A stretch of 64,000 nt of DNA from Hyphomicrobiales bacterium (GTDB lineage: Bacteria > Pseudomonadota > Alphaproteobacteria > Rhizobiales > Xanthobacteraceae): positions 1 through 64,000 of the forward strand of contig JACESF010000003.1 in the NCBI GenBank assembly GCA_013911975.1, written 5' to 3'. A program made the position numbers and the translations under genes. Shown here piece by piece: positions 53,707 to 63,953 of the stretch. The notes beneath the pieces were generated by a model that was not told the origin of the DNA, made no database searches, and worked only from the letters and a program-made list of their open reading frames with translations. The number at the start of each line of letters is the position of its first letter. Within the stretch, counting starts at the first letter, position 1.

Positions 53707-54220
53707 AGGGGGTCTCCTTCGTGAAGGAGGCGGCGATCTCCGCCCCTATGAGAATATCATACTACCGTCGAAGTGTCAATATTGTACATTTTTGCACGGT
53801 GAATTGCCTTCAAATTCGGCGCCGCGAGGTCCACGATTCGCGATAGGGGCGGCAGCGCGTCAGCTCACGCGCGTGCGAGGCGCGAAATCCAGCCCGCTCA
53901 AAATGTGGGGTAGAATGTGGGAGAAGGTCGGCGCCGATTGATTTTTTCTTTTAAAATCAATCACTTATTATATCAAATGGCGGGCCGCGTCCGATAGTGA
54001 TGATCACTACGTTTTCGCTATAGCACTATGAAATCGCTCGCCGCCCCATGTTGCGCGCGAGATCGAACGAATTGCGCAGCGTGTGGCTTTGATTGTATGG
54101 GGACCACCTCAAGTCGGACGACGCGAAATTCAACATGACTTTCGTATTTTCGATATGGCATTTCGCGTTCGCGGTTGCTGGCGTGCGAGGGTACGTGCTT
54201 TCCCATGCAGCCATGACTTT
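53707..54220. other. Intergenic region with integrase-leader relic
   Basis: No gene is supported in these 514 bases. Upstream of the 53706 start lies TTGTACATTTTTGCAC, resembling the XRE-region repeats. The direct-repeat pair at 53902-53923 is listed separately. From 53940 to 53990 the DNA is AT-rich, then it runs into an IS110 transposase fragment. Confidence 0.5.
53902..53923 (+). repeat. Second copy of the integrase-leader repeat
   Basis: AATGTGGGGTAGAATGTGGG at 53902-53921 matches the sequence before the integrase at 17841-17862 at all but two of 19 core positions. No integrase follows; the DNA continues into IS110 debris. Confidence 0.5.
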
Positions 54221-54556
54221 TCAAACCGCGACGCAATGCATGTTCGGACGCAGCGCGGCTTCGGCGATCGCGGCCGCGTCAGCGGCATCATTCTTCTGCC
54301 GCTTCACAAAGGGCTTCACGTAGATCGGCGGAACCAGCCGCACGTGGCGTCCAAGGCCTTGAGCGACGCGGCCCCAATAATGGCTCGTTGCGCAGGCCTC
54401 CATCGCCACGATGCAAGGCGGCTGCGCGCTCAACAGTTGGATCAGCTTCGCGCGGGACACCGTCCGGTTGAACAGAACCGCCCCGCCCCGATCCGTGCCG
54501 CAGACCTGGAAACTCCGCTTGGCCAGGTCGATCGCAAGGACATGAACATCTGGCAT
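54221..54556 (-). pseudogene. Truncated IS110-family transposase
   Basis: From ATG 54556 the frame encodes VLAIDLAKRSFQVCGTDRGG, then AMEACATSHYWGRVAQGLG, PIYVKPFVKRQKNDAADAAA and stops after RPNMHCVAV. These are the DEDD N-terminal domain landmarks of IS110 transposases; the C-terminal domain with the catalytic Ser is missing. It is an inactive fragment. Confidence 0.88.
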
Positions 54557-54730
54557 GTGCCCCTCCCTTGAAAGCGCCACCACGGCGCTGCCCGGACACA
54601 ATACGAGCCCGCAGGAGGGGGCATCCACCCCATCAGTTCACGCCCTCCAGGCTCGGAACATCCCCTGTAACCTTACGTAAAAAAGGTGAGCCAGGACACC
54701 CACTTACCCATACATGTTATCGGCAGTGAT

Positions 54731-54762
54731 GAGGACGGCATCCGATGCAGGATGCCGTCCTC
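54731..54762. terminator. 13-bp hairpin downstream of the autotransporter
   Basis: GAGGACGGCATCC and its exact complement enclose a 6-base loop, 18 bp beyond the autotransporter stop. A TTTGT follows on the plus strand only, so it may also end transcripts coming from the left. Confidence 0.75.
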
Positions 54763-57700
54763 TTTGTCTGGGGGATGGCTCAGAAATTGACCCGCAGATT
54801 GCCCTTGAGCGTGTTGCTCTGCGCATCGGAGCCGAGCACGCCGTCATAGGCGAAGCCGGCGCTGACCGCGTCGTTGAAGGCATAGCTGAGGCCCACATTG
54901 AGCGCCAGCGCATCGCGGGCGATGGGCGTGCCGGAGACCAGGAACGGGGTGGAGCCGTTCAGCCACATCACCGACGTCGTGTCCACGTCGCCGAAGGCAT
55001 GCTGCCAGCCCAGCTTGAGGCTGGGGGTGAAGAGGCCGTTGCCCACCACCATGTCGGTGCTTAGCCGCGCGCCCAGGGTGGTAAGCGTGGTGCTCATGGA
55101 CTGCGCCGAGCCTGAGAGTGCGGCGGCGCCGCCGGTTTCGGAGAAGGCGTCGAAGTTCTGGTTCACATAGGCCACCGCCGCGAACGGCGACACCTGAGCC
55201 GGTCCGAAAGCGAACGGACGCGAGACTTCGCCGAACACCTGGGCGGTGTTGCCGTTGTAGCTGCTACCCAGGCCGTTGGAGAAGGTGCCGAAGGCGACGT
55301 TGCGAGACGCCATAGAGCGCCAGGTCGGTGTGGCTGTTGTCGGCCTTGGAGTTGAGGCTGTCCACATGGCCATCGGACTGGCCGAAGCCGGCGGCGATGC
55401 CGAGGCGGGTGGTGTCGAACACCTTGACGTCGGCACCGGCGATGAAGCCGCTCTGGGTCCAGCCCAGGGAGGCGAGGCCGTCGCCGGAGGCATTGCCCCA
55501 GCCGCCGTAGCCGGTGGCCCACACGGCGACGTTCAGGCTCGACGAGAGCTTGGCGGTGGCCTTGTCGGGCTTGGGCCCGGTGGCGTCGTCCAGGCGCTCG
55601 TTGATGGCGGCGCGCACCTGGCGGGCGTCATCGAAGGTCTGGGCGGCGGTGGAGGCATAGACCTCGCCGGTCATCTGGCTGAGGGCGGCGGCCAATGCCG
55701 TCGGGGCCAGGCTGTAGAGGCTGTTGAACAGCCCGGCATTGGCTCCGGTCAGAGCAATGCCGGCCACCGGGCGAATGCTGTCCACCGCGCTGCCGAGCGC
55801 GCTGGCATTGGCGGTGGTGGCCAGGCCGTTGGCCGCCAGGTTGCCGTACCACAGCGGGGTGACCACCAGCGCCAGGCTGGTGGGGCCGTAGAGGGCATCG
55901 AAGCGGGTGGAGGCGGGCAGGCCGCTCGCCGGCTGGGCCAGGCCGGCGAAGGAGCCGGAGAGGCCGGCGCTGCTCTGGATCACCGTGAAGCTGGTGCCCA
56001 GCGGCGGGGTGTAGCTGTTGGTTGCGCTGCCGGTGATGCCGCGCAGGGTGGGCGCCAGGGTTCCGGCCACGGTGACTGTGCCGTTGGTGCCGGTGGTGAC
56101 GAGGCGGGAATAATTGCCCGCGCCGGTTCCGGTGCCGGTGCCGTCGATGTCGGTCTGGAAGGTGGAGGTGCTGGCGAGCGTCACCGGCCCGTTGACGGTG
56201 AGGGTGCCGGGCGAGTTGCCCGGCGCCAGCCGCCCGGCCACCACCAGCGGGCCGGAGAGGGTGCCGGAGCCGCGCAGGGTGCCCGAGGTGCCGATGGCCA
56301 GCGTCGAGGAGAAGGCGCCGTTCACCGACAGCAGGCCGCCGGTGACGGTGGTGAGGCCGGTATAGGAGTTGTTGCCGGTGAGGGTGAGGGTGCCGGCACC
56401 GGCCTTGGTGAGGCTGGTGCGGCTGGCGCCATCGACGATCTGTCCGGCATAGCTGGCGGAGCTGCCGTCTGTGCCTACCGTGAGCTGGCCATTGCCAATA
56501 ACGGCGGTGGCTGTGGTGCCGGTGAGCGATCCGACCGTCAGGGCGGTGCCGCCGAGATCGATGGCGCCGTTATTGCTTAGGCGGGTGATGCCTGTGGTGC
56601 TGCCGGTGAGGGCGACGGCTGCGCCGGAGGCATTGCTCACCGTTCCGGCGAGCACGCCGGCGGCCTGGACAAAGCCGGTATTGCTGAGCCCGCCGGCAAT
56701 GGTGCCGGTGGTGATCAGGGTGCCGGCATTGGTGACGCCGCCGGCCAGGGTTCCTGCGTTGGTGAGGGTGGTTCCTGCCAAGGTGACGACCGGGGCGATG
56801 AGGCTCGCGGTTTCGGTAAGCTGGAGGCCGCCGCCGGCGAGGGTCGCCTGGCCGGTGAAGCTGTGGGTGGCGGTGAAAACCAGGGTTCCTGCCCCGAGCT
56901 TGGCGAGGCCGCCGGTGCCGGAAAGGGACTGGTTCAGGGTGAAGGTATTGTCCAGGCTGGCAATATCGAAGCCGCCGCCGCCGTTGCCCCAGGTGATGGC
57001 CCGGCCGGTGGTGGTGAAGCTGGTGCCGGTGACCTGGAGGATGCCGCCGTCAAAGGTAAGGCCCCCCGCCGCCGCGCCGAGGTTGGCGTCACGGGCCACC
57101 GACAGAATACCCCCAGCGAATGTGGTGCCGCCGGAATAGCTATTGGTTCCGGTGAGCGTGAGAATGCCGTCTCCGGCCTTAATCAGGCTGCCGCGGGTAG
57201 GGACATCGGCGAAAGCCGCGACGCGCGTGGTCTCCACCTGAATCTCGGTCTGCCACTCGGGGGTGAGTGTCGGATCATGGGCGGCCTTGCGGGCTGCCCA
57301 TGCGGCCGCCGCTGCGTCATTCTCCTGCTTGCGCTGGATGAGGGCGTCCTCGGAGATGTTGTTGGACCAGGTATCGCGGGTGCCGGCCGGGAGGTTCGCG
57401 GCGACTGAGCCAAGAAATTGCCCTGGGCCATTCATGGCCTTATTGAGATCGATCACGCCCCAACCCCAGACGGCGTTGGGAGCATTGGGATTGGCATCCG
57501 CCACGCCGGCGACCACGTTGCGGTGATAGGCCGTGGTGAGCAGGACATCGCGGGCCTGCTGGTTGGTCATATAGGGAAATCGCTCCATGATCAGGGCCAG
57601 CGCGCCAGTGGCATGGGGCGCGGCCATGGAGGTGCCGTTCACTGTTGTGTAGCCGGTCTGCTTGTTTGGATTGATAGCCCATTCACCGAGATTCCATCGA

Positions 57701-58668
57701 GCGCCTGGCGCATAGGTAGGAACCGTACTGTTGATAGCGCTGCCTGGTGCGACAACGTACCAATATTTGGCGACGCCGGCTCGATTTGAATAGCTCGCGA
57801 GGACAAGATCTCCGGGATTTAGGCCGCCATTGCCCCCCTTAGCAGCTGCGCCTACGGCAAGCCAATTGCTCTCAAGATCCGGTCTGAAATAAGGTAGCGA
57901 AGATCTAACGTTTGGGTTGCTGTATCCGGTGTTTCCCGCCGCAAATACCTGAATAATATTGTATTGTTTTGTGGTCTCGGAAAGCGCGTCGACGTAGCTG
58001 AGCTTGCCAGAAAATTTAGAATAAGCTGTGCGTAAGCCTTGGATGGTGTTGTAATTGTCTCCAGTAGGCGGGCTGCCCCAAGAGGAATTAATCACACGTG
58101 CGCCGGCCGCCGCTAGGCTACCATAAGCGTTTTTGAAGTAGGCATAATCAACGTTCGTTCCGTATCGTGCCGAGTCGTTCGTTTGTGTGTTGGTGACGTA
58201 GACATTGGCATTGAACGCCACGCCTTGCATGCCGACGCCGTCTCGGGAGGCCCCGATCGTCCCTGTGACGTGTGTCCCGTGTGGATCGTTGTAGATGGGG
58301 CTGTACGTTCCCGGAGCGGTATAAGAATCACCCGCCTTGAAGAAGCTTGGTTGTGGCGACTGATTCTGCGGCTTTCCGGACCCGTCCATAAAATAGAAGC
58401 CGTCCGATCCGAAGGTCCCGGTGATGGTGAGCGGCTTGACGCGGCCATCGGCGAATTCCGGGTGGGCACTATAGACACCTGAATCAACAACACCCACCGT
58501 CACACCCAGGCCGGTGTAGCCCGCCGCATAGGCGTTGGCGGCGTGCATGGCTTCCAAGCCCCAATCGGCCTTGTATTCCGGCGTGCGCCAACTCGCGGGA
58601 TCGGCGGTGGACAGACTCTGCGCCAAGGCGTTATGCGACACCGACGCGCCGAGCGCGGCCAGCCCTAG

Positions 58669-59504
58669 GGTCCAGACTCATAACCAGTAGCTGACGGTTG
58701 CCGCGATGCTGACTGCTGCAAGGAAGTTGATGGCGAGGCGGTCATATCGTGTGGCGATGCGCCGGAAGTCTTTCAGGCGGCAGAACATGCGCTCGATGGC
58801 GTTTCGGTCGCGGTAGAGCACGGGAGAGAAGCAGTTCTTCCAGAGCCTGTTGGAGCGGGGCGGAATGTTCGGCATGGCGCCCATGCCCTCGACCTGTCGG
58901 CGGATCGCATCGCTATCGTAGCCCTTGTCACCATGGAGGATGCGGGCACTGGACATCTGGCGCAGCAGAACCGCTCCAGCGGTGCAATCTGCGACCTGTC
59001 CGCCGGTCAGCAGGAATGCGACCGGTCGGCAGTGGCGGTCTGTCAGCGCATGGATTTTGGTCGTGCGCCCGCCCCGCGAGCGGCCGATCGCCTGACTGCT
59101 CTCCCCCCTTTTCCACCAGAAGCGGAGCGATGAGCTTTGACCGCAGAACTGTCGATCAGCACCTGGGCGGGAGGACCTCCTGCGCTGGCGAGAGCATGGA
59201 AGAGGTCTGTCCAGATCCCCTTGGCAGCCCATCGGACAAAGCGGTTGTAGAGCGTCTTGCGCGGCCCATATTCGGGCGGCGCGTCGATCCATCGGCCGCC
59301 CGATTTCAGGACATGCACGATGCCGCTGATCACCCGCCGGTCATCGACACGCGGCTTGCCGCGCGTGTCCCTGGGCAGATACGGCTCAAGCCGCGCAAAC
59401 TGCGCATCCGTGAGCCAGAAACGGTCTCCGCTCATCATCAGATCCTCCACGGACTGATGAATCACAACATGCTGCGAAGGCCAATTATTTTATGGGTCCG
59501 AGCC
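58669..59504 (-). mobile_element. IS5-family (IS427-like) insertion sequence
   Basis: An 836-bp element bordered by CTAG direct repeats (58665-58668 and 59505-59508). Its ends are related inverted repeats, GGGTCCAGACTCATAA on one side and GGCTCGGACCCATAA on the other. Excising it with one CTAG rejoins the autotransporter signal peptide in frame. Confidence 0.9.
58678..59438 (-). CDS. IS5-family transposase, two frames joined by programmed -1 frameshift
   Basis: The first frame starts at ATG 59438 after GGAGG and carries FWLTDAQFARLEPYLPRDTR and VLIDSSAVKAHRSASGGKGG, including the first catalytic Asp. The second frame continues with IGRSRGGRTTKIHALTD, HGDKGYDSDAIRR (second Asp) and RDRNAIERMFCRLKDFRRIA (Glu), ending at 58678. 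The frames meet at AAAAGGGGGG (59103-59112 on the minus strand), a typical slippery run. All three DDE residues are present, so the element may be active. Confidence 0.9.
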
Positions 59505-59595
59505 CTAGGCCGGTGTGCCGCAGCAGCGAGGCGATAGATGTCCGCCGGCCCCTGCGATCCGTTGGGATTGATCGAACAAGCCTTTTCACGCGCAT

Positions 59596-60166
59596 TCCAC
59601 TCACCGCTTGATAGGAAACAGGATCGGCCATCCGTGACGGAGTGGACCGAATGCTCGAAATTCAGGTCAGCTTGCCGGTCACCCGCGACTTGGGCGTGGG
59701 AGGGTCTATGATGGCAGAAAGGGGACGCGACGATTGCCTTCGGCGCCAGACATGGCACATCAGTCGCGCAGGAATCTTGATGCGCACACGTGCAGCCAAT
59801 CGCTCTCTTGGGTGCTTTTTTGTTGAGCTATCGCTCAGTTTGAGTGCTGGTGCCAGGGATGTGAAAGCCCTGGTCGGCGGCTGCCGGTAACATGGCATCG
59901 CCTGTCGCTCGCCGCTGGTGGAGAGCGAGCGCAGCCCAGCATGTCAGGCATTGTATCTCTATCCCTTTGTCACTCATTGGCTCGGAGAGCCATCGAGCAT
60001 GGCGGCAATGGAAAAATTCGTCACCTAATTAGTCTAGGTTACGGTTCATAAAATCTGCTTGTCCAGAAAATTTAAGCAACTTTCAGAAACTATCTCTGGA
60101 TATATTGGGTTGCGGTCGGATCGATATTATAATCAATTGGTGTAAGGCCTCGACACCTCACGCTAG
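59596..60166. other. Promoter region of the autotransporter and flank of the second IS
   Basis: No gene is supported in these 571 bases. The first part should hold the autotransporter promoter on the minus strand. From 60015 onward the DNA is AT-rich; a second CTAGG..TTCATAA motif (60033-60050) resembles the end of the IS at 58669 and may be an old insertion scar. Confidence 0.4.
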
Positions 60167-61094
60167 GCCGTGTGGACGGATTGCGGTGGGTTTAGGCAGA
60201 GGGGATTCCCTTCTGCCCCTTTCGGTGATTCATAGCGGGTCGGCTTTTGGCGAGATCGACCATGCTGACGCGGATGACGGACGAGGATTGGGCGCTGGCG
60301 CTGGAGGTGTTCCGCGCCTGCCGTTCACGGCGCGGCGACAAGGGTCGCGACGATCGCAAGTTCCTCGAAGCCATGCACTATTTCACTGTGCACAACATCA
60401 CCTGGCGGGCACTGCCTGCCGAGTTCGGCGCGTGGAATAGCGTCTGGAAACGGTTCTGGCGGCTACGTCAGGCCGGCGTGTTCGAGCTTTACTTCGAAAC
60501 CCTGGCCTCGCTGAGCCGCACGGCCCATCTGGTCCAGATGTTCGATTCCACCGTGGTGCGCGCCCACGTCTCCGCCGCCGGAGCAAAAGGGGGCAGGACG
60601 GCCAAGCCCTCGGCCGTTCGCGCGGCGGCTTCTCCACCAAGATCCACCTCAAGAGCGACTTCGACGGCCTGCCGATCGCCTTCCACCTGACCGGCGGGGA
60701 AGCCGGCGACAGTCCGCTCTTCAAGCTGCTGCTGGATCTGGGTCCCGATGTCACGCCGCGCGCGGCGCTCGCCGACAAGGGCTATGACGCCAAGGCCAAC
60801 CGGGCCATCGCCCGGGCGCGCGGCATCGCGTCCGCCATCCCTTTCAAATCCAACGCGAAGGAGCGCCCAGCCTTCTTCCCGAAGGCGCTTTACAGGGGGC
60901 GCGCCCGCATCGAGCAGTGCTTCGGAAAGCTCAAGCGCTTCAAGCGCGTCGCCCTGCGCTGCGAGAAGACCGAATGCGGCTTCGCCGCCATCGTCGCTCT
61001 CGCCTTCAGCTTCATCCTCATCCTCATCCTCATCCTCATCCTCATCCTCATCCTCATCCTCATCCTCATCCTCATCAAAATCCGTCCACACAAC
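60167..61094 (+). mobile_element. Second IS5-family element with expanded repeat
   Basis: Ends are inverted repeats GGCCGTGTGGACGGATT (from 60167) and the complement of AATCCGTCCACACAACC (to 61094/61095), with two mismatches. Flanks are CTAG on the left and CTAA on the right, compatible with a YTAR target. The element is about 928 bp, of which about 65 bp is a hexanucleotide repeat. Confidence 0.8.
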
Positions 61095-61136
61095 CTAATA
61101 TGGCGCAGTGGCACTCCACAAACCGATTACACATGA
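60262..61136 (+). CDS. IS5-family transposase, frame-shifted, with Ile-Leu repeat tail
   Basis: The first frame starts at ATG 60262 with MTDEDWALALEVFRACRSRR, WRALPAEFGAWNSVWKRFWR and MFDSTVVRAHVSAAGAKGG, and ends at 60690. A shift at AAAAGGGGG (60585-60593) leads into ALGRSRGGFSTKIHLKSDFD, ALADKGYDAKANRAIAR and RGRARIEQCFGKLKRFKRVA, giving a full DDE set. Near the end, (Ile-Leu)n is encoded by the hexanucleotide repeat, and the frame then runs past the IS end to 61136. Whether the extended protein still works is doubtful. Confidence 0.82.
61012..61076 (+). repeat. Hexanucleotide tandem repeat (TCATCC)n
   Basis: About eleven perfect copies of a 6-bp unit lie inside the transposase frame, encoding alternating Ile and Leu. 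The opposite strand reads as an Asp-Glu or Met-Arg repeat but is not a gene. Slipped-strand expansion is the likely origin. Confidence 0.95.
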
Positions 61137-61271
61137 ATTGCGCAAGATGGTCAATTAATTTCCAATTCGGTGCCAATTATAAACGATAAGATATAGTATT
61201 ATTATATGAAGATCTGGCCATTAATATGGCAGCGATCGGCAGTGTGTCGTGGAACTTATAGTCTATCGTGG

Positions 61272-63953
61272 TCAGGTATATGTTTTTTTCTCCACCGCCG
61301 CCGCGCAGAACTTGAAGTCCGGCACGCGGGTGGTGGGATCCAGTCGGTTCACCGTCAGTTCGTTCGCAGCCGCCTCGAAGAAGGACATGGCCATCCACAC
61401 GACGCCCGGCCGCACCGCCCGATCGGGCATAGCGGCGAGATGCACCATCCCGCGGCGCGTGCGTACCTCCACTTCCCCTCCGACGGTCACGCCCAGCCGG
61501 GCGAGGTCGTCAGGATGCATGTGGGCCTGCGGCTCCGGGCTCAGGGCCTCCAGCACCGGCGAGCGGCGGGTCATGGTGCCCGTGTGCCAGTGTTCGCGCA
61601 GGCGGCCGGTCATCAGGATGAAGGGATAGTCGGCGTCCGTCATCTCGTCCGCACCACTCGCGTCGAGAGGCACGATGGCGGCCTTGGCCCCGCGGGGAAA
61701 ATCATCGCCGAACAGGCTCTCGCCGGCGCCGGCTGGGCGCAAGGGGTAGCGCGCATGGTCGTCTTGGACCATCATCCGCCAGCTGAAGCCGGCAAGGGTG
61801 GGCAGTTCCTGCGCCATGTCCTCGAACAGGCTCTCCACAGTCAGATTTGCCCACGATAGGCCGAGGCGCGCGCCGATGTCGCGAATGATGCGCCAGTCCG
61901 GTCGCGCGCCGCCGGGCAGGGGCAGCGCCGGTGCGATGCGTTGCACCAGTCGGTCGGTATTGGTCACGGTACCCGCCCGCTCCGCCAGCGCCGCTGCGGG
62001 CAGGATCACATCGGCGAAGGCCGCGGTCTCGGTGGGGAAGATATCCTGCACCACCAGATGCTCCAGGCAGGCCAGCCCGGCGCGGGTGACGGCGAGGTCC
62101 GGGTTGGCCATGGCCGGGTTGCCACCCACCACATAGAGCCCGCGCACCGCCCCTCGACGGGCCGCATCGAACATTTCCACCACCGTGTGACCTGCCTGCG
62201 CAAGCGGCCGGTAGCCGGGGAGATAGTTGGGCAACAGGCCGGCGTCGCAGGAGCCCTGCACGTTGTTCTGCCCGCGCAGGGGATGGAGGCCCGCGCCGGG
62301 ACGACCCACCTGCCCGCACACGAGAGCGAGGGCGATGACGGCCCGGATGTTGTCCGCGCCGAAGGCGTGCTGCGAGGCACCCATGCCCCAGAAGGTCATG
62401 GCCGCGCGCGTCCCGGCGAACAGGCGGGCGGCGGCCACGATGTCCTGCGCCGGAACGCCCGTGAGGCCGGCCGCCATCTCCGGCGTGAAAGGTGCGACCC
62501 GCGCGCGCAGCGCCTCGAAGCCCTCCAGCCGCCCAGAGACGAAATCCCGGTCGTGGAGCCCCTCCTCAATCACCACGCGCGTCATGGCGGAGAGCAGGGC
62601 CACATCCGTCCCCGGGGCCGTCCTGAGGTGATGGGTGGCGAACCGCGACAGGGCCTGAATGCCGGGATCCACCAGGATGAGCTTCGTCCCACGCCGAAAG
62701 GCATTCTTCATGAAGGAGGCGGCCACCGGATGGTTGCTGTCCGGGTTGCTGCCCACCATCAGCACCACCTCGGCGCAGGCGATCTCCTCGATGGGGGCGG
62801 TCACGGCGGCGAAGCCGGTGGCCTCCGCCAGCGGCGGCACCGAGGCGCACAAGCGTGTGCAGTGGTCAACATGGGGGGTGCCCAAGCCCATGCGTGCGAG
62901 TTTCTGCAGGAGATAGGCATCTTCGTTCGAACCCTTTGCCGACCCTAGCACCGCCAGAGATCCGGGGCCGTGCGCCGCGCGCAACCGGGCGAAGCCACGA
63001 GCGGCGGTGTCCAGCGCCTCGTCCCAGTCAACGGGACGGAACAGGTCCAGCACCGCGGCGCCGCGCAGGGCGAGGGCCGGATCCTTGGGCGCATCCGCCC
63101 GGCGCACCAGGGGCACGGTGAGGCGATCCGGATGCCTCAGGTAGGAAAAGCCGAAGCGGCCCTTGACACACAACCGACCGCGGTTCGCCGGGCCGTCGGC
63201 ACCTTCCGCCCACGCCACCTCGTCGTCGACCATATGCAGGGTGACCCGGCAGCCGACGCTGCAGAAGGGGCAGACCGTTTCGCCCTTGGCCGTCACCGCG
63301 GTCCGTCCACCGGCCCGCTCCAGCGCCTTGGGCGCCAGCGCGCCGGTGGGGCAGAGCTGGGCGCATTCCCCGCAGGAGGCGCAGTTGCTCTCCCCCATGG
63401 CCATCCCGGCATCGAATGTCACGTGGATGCCGTCGCCTCGCCCGGCGAGGGCGATGACCCCATTCACCTGCACGTCACGGCATCCCGCCCGGCACTTGCC
63501 GCAGCGGATGCACGCCTCCGGGTCGAGGACAATGGCGGGGTGGCTGGCATCCGCGGGACGGCCTGCCGCCCGGTGGCCGAAGCGATCGGGATCGGCTCCG
63601 GTGCGCGCGACGAGATCGAGGAACGGCGTGTCGGGGTGGCGCGCCTTCGCCGCGGCGCTCATCTCGGAGGCGAGCAGGCTGACCGCGAGCCGCCGCACCC
63701 GCGCGGCGCGCGGCGTGTCGGTGCGCACGGCGAGTCCGGTCCGGACCCTGTGGCGGCAGGCAGGAACCAACTCGGCTTCGCCCTCCACCTCCACCAGGCA
63801 GGTGCGACAGCTGCCCATGGGCGCGAAGCCATCGCGCGTAGAAGCGCACAGGTGAGGTAGGTCGAGTCCGGCGGCGGTGGCCGCCTGCAGCAGGCTCTGC
63901 CCGTCCTGCGCGGCAACGGGCTGGCCGTCGATGGTGAAGTTGATGAGGCTCAT
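61272..63953 (-). CDS. Formate-dehydrogenase-alpha-like molybdopterin oxidoreductase
   Basis: An 893-residue protein. Residues 1-75 form a [2Fe-2S] domain (Cys36, 49, 52, 66); ferredoxin-type [4Fe-4S] clusters use Cys148/151/154/158 and Cys191/194/197/201; the molybdopterin-proximal cluster uses Cys228/231/235/262. The Mo ligand is Cys369 in VDHCTRLCASVPP, followed by Ala instead of the His usual in formate dehydrogenases. Domain order is that of NAD-linked FdsA/FdhA, which oxidises formate to CO2 in the cytoplasm. The start overlaps the upstream gene stop as ATGA. Confidence 0.9.
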   Translation of the reverse strand: MSLINFTIDGQPVAAQDGQSLLQAATAAGLDLPHLCASTRDGFAPMGSCRTCLVEVEGEAELVPACRHRVRTGLAVRTDTPRAARVRRLAVSLLASEMSAAAKARHPDTPFLDLVARTGADPDRFGHRAAGRPADASHPAIVLDPEACIRCGKCRAGCRDVQVNGVIALAGRGDGIHVTFDAGMAMGESNCASCGECAQLCPTGALAPKALERAGGRTAVTAKGETVCPFCSVGCRVTLHMVDDEVAWAEGADGPANRGRLCVKGRFGFSYLRHPDRLTVPLVRRADAPKDPALALRGAAVLDLFRPVDWDEALDTAARGFARLRAAHGPGSLAVLGSAKGSNEDAYLLQKLARMGLGTPHVDHCTRLCASVPPLAEATGFAAVTAPIEEIACAEVVLMVGSNPDSNHPVAASFMKNAFRRGTKLILVDPGIQALSRFATHHLRTAPGTDVALLSAMTRVVIEEGLHDRDFVSGRLEGFEALRARVAPFTPEMAAGLTGVPAQDIVAAARLFAGTRAAMTFWGMGASQHAFGADNIRAVIALALVCGQVGRPGAGLHPLRGQNNVQGSCDAGLLPNYLPGYRPLAQAGHTVVEMFDAARRGAVRGLYVVGGNPAMANPDLAVTRAGLACLEHLVVQDIFPTETAAFADVILPAAALAERAGTVTNTDRLVQRIAPALPLPGGARPDWRIIRDIGARLGLSWANLTVESLFEDMAQELPTLAGFSWRMMVQDDHARYPLRPAGAGESLFGDDFPRGAKAAIVPLDASGADEMTDADYPFILMTGRLREHWHTGTMTRRSPVLEALSPEPQAHMHPDDLARLGVTVGGEVEVRTRRGMVHLAAMPDRAVRPGVVWMAMSFFEAAANELTVNRLDPTTRVPDFKFCAAAVEKKTYT

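Larger units (their letters stand above)
54780..59595 (-). pseudogene. S8 serine-protease autotransporter, disrupted by an IS and a frameshift
   Basis: The intact protein would be about 1,330 residues. ATG 59595 starts MRVKRLVRSIPTDRRGRRTS, and the signal peptide is cut by an IS5-family element after ...LLRHTGL; it resumes beyond the IS as GLAALGASVSHNALAQ. The subtilisin domain has Asp in VDSGVYSAHPEF, His in DPHGTHVTG and Ser in NGTSMAAPHATG. A PATR-type repeat passenger (LTLTGTNSYSGGTTFAGG, LTLTGNNSYTGLTTVTGG) and an autotransporter beta-barrel ending in LRVNF follow. The barrel is frame-shifted near 55305-55315: one frame ends at 55264 and the other (SRNVAFGTFSNGLGSSYNGN) continues to 54780. 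Confidence 0.9.

Noticed and set aside
55276..56580. Gly/Ala-rich open frame antisense to the autotransporter passenger
   Set aside because: Repetitive composition mirrors the passenger repeats on the other strand; no ribosome site or recognisable domain.
61012..61076. Possible CRISPR-like array
   Set aside because: The unit is 6 bp with no spacers; it is a simple microsatellite-type repeat.
60489..61091. Minus-strand frame starting with a poly Asp-Glu tract
   Set aside because: It is the antisense reading of the hexanucleotide repeat within the transposase gene.
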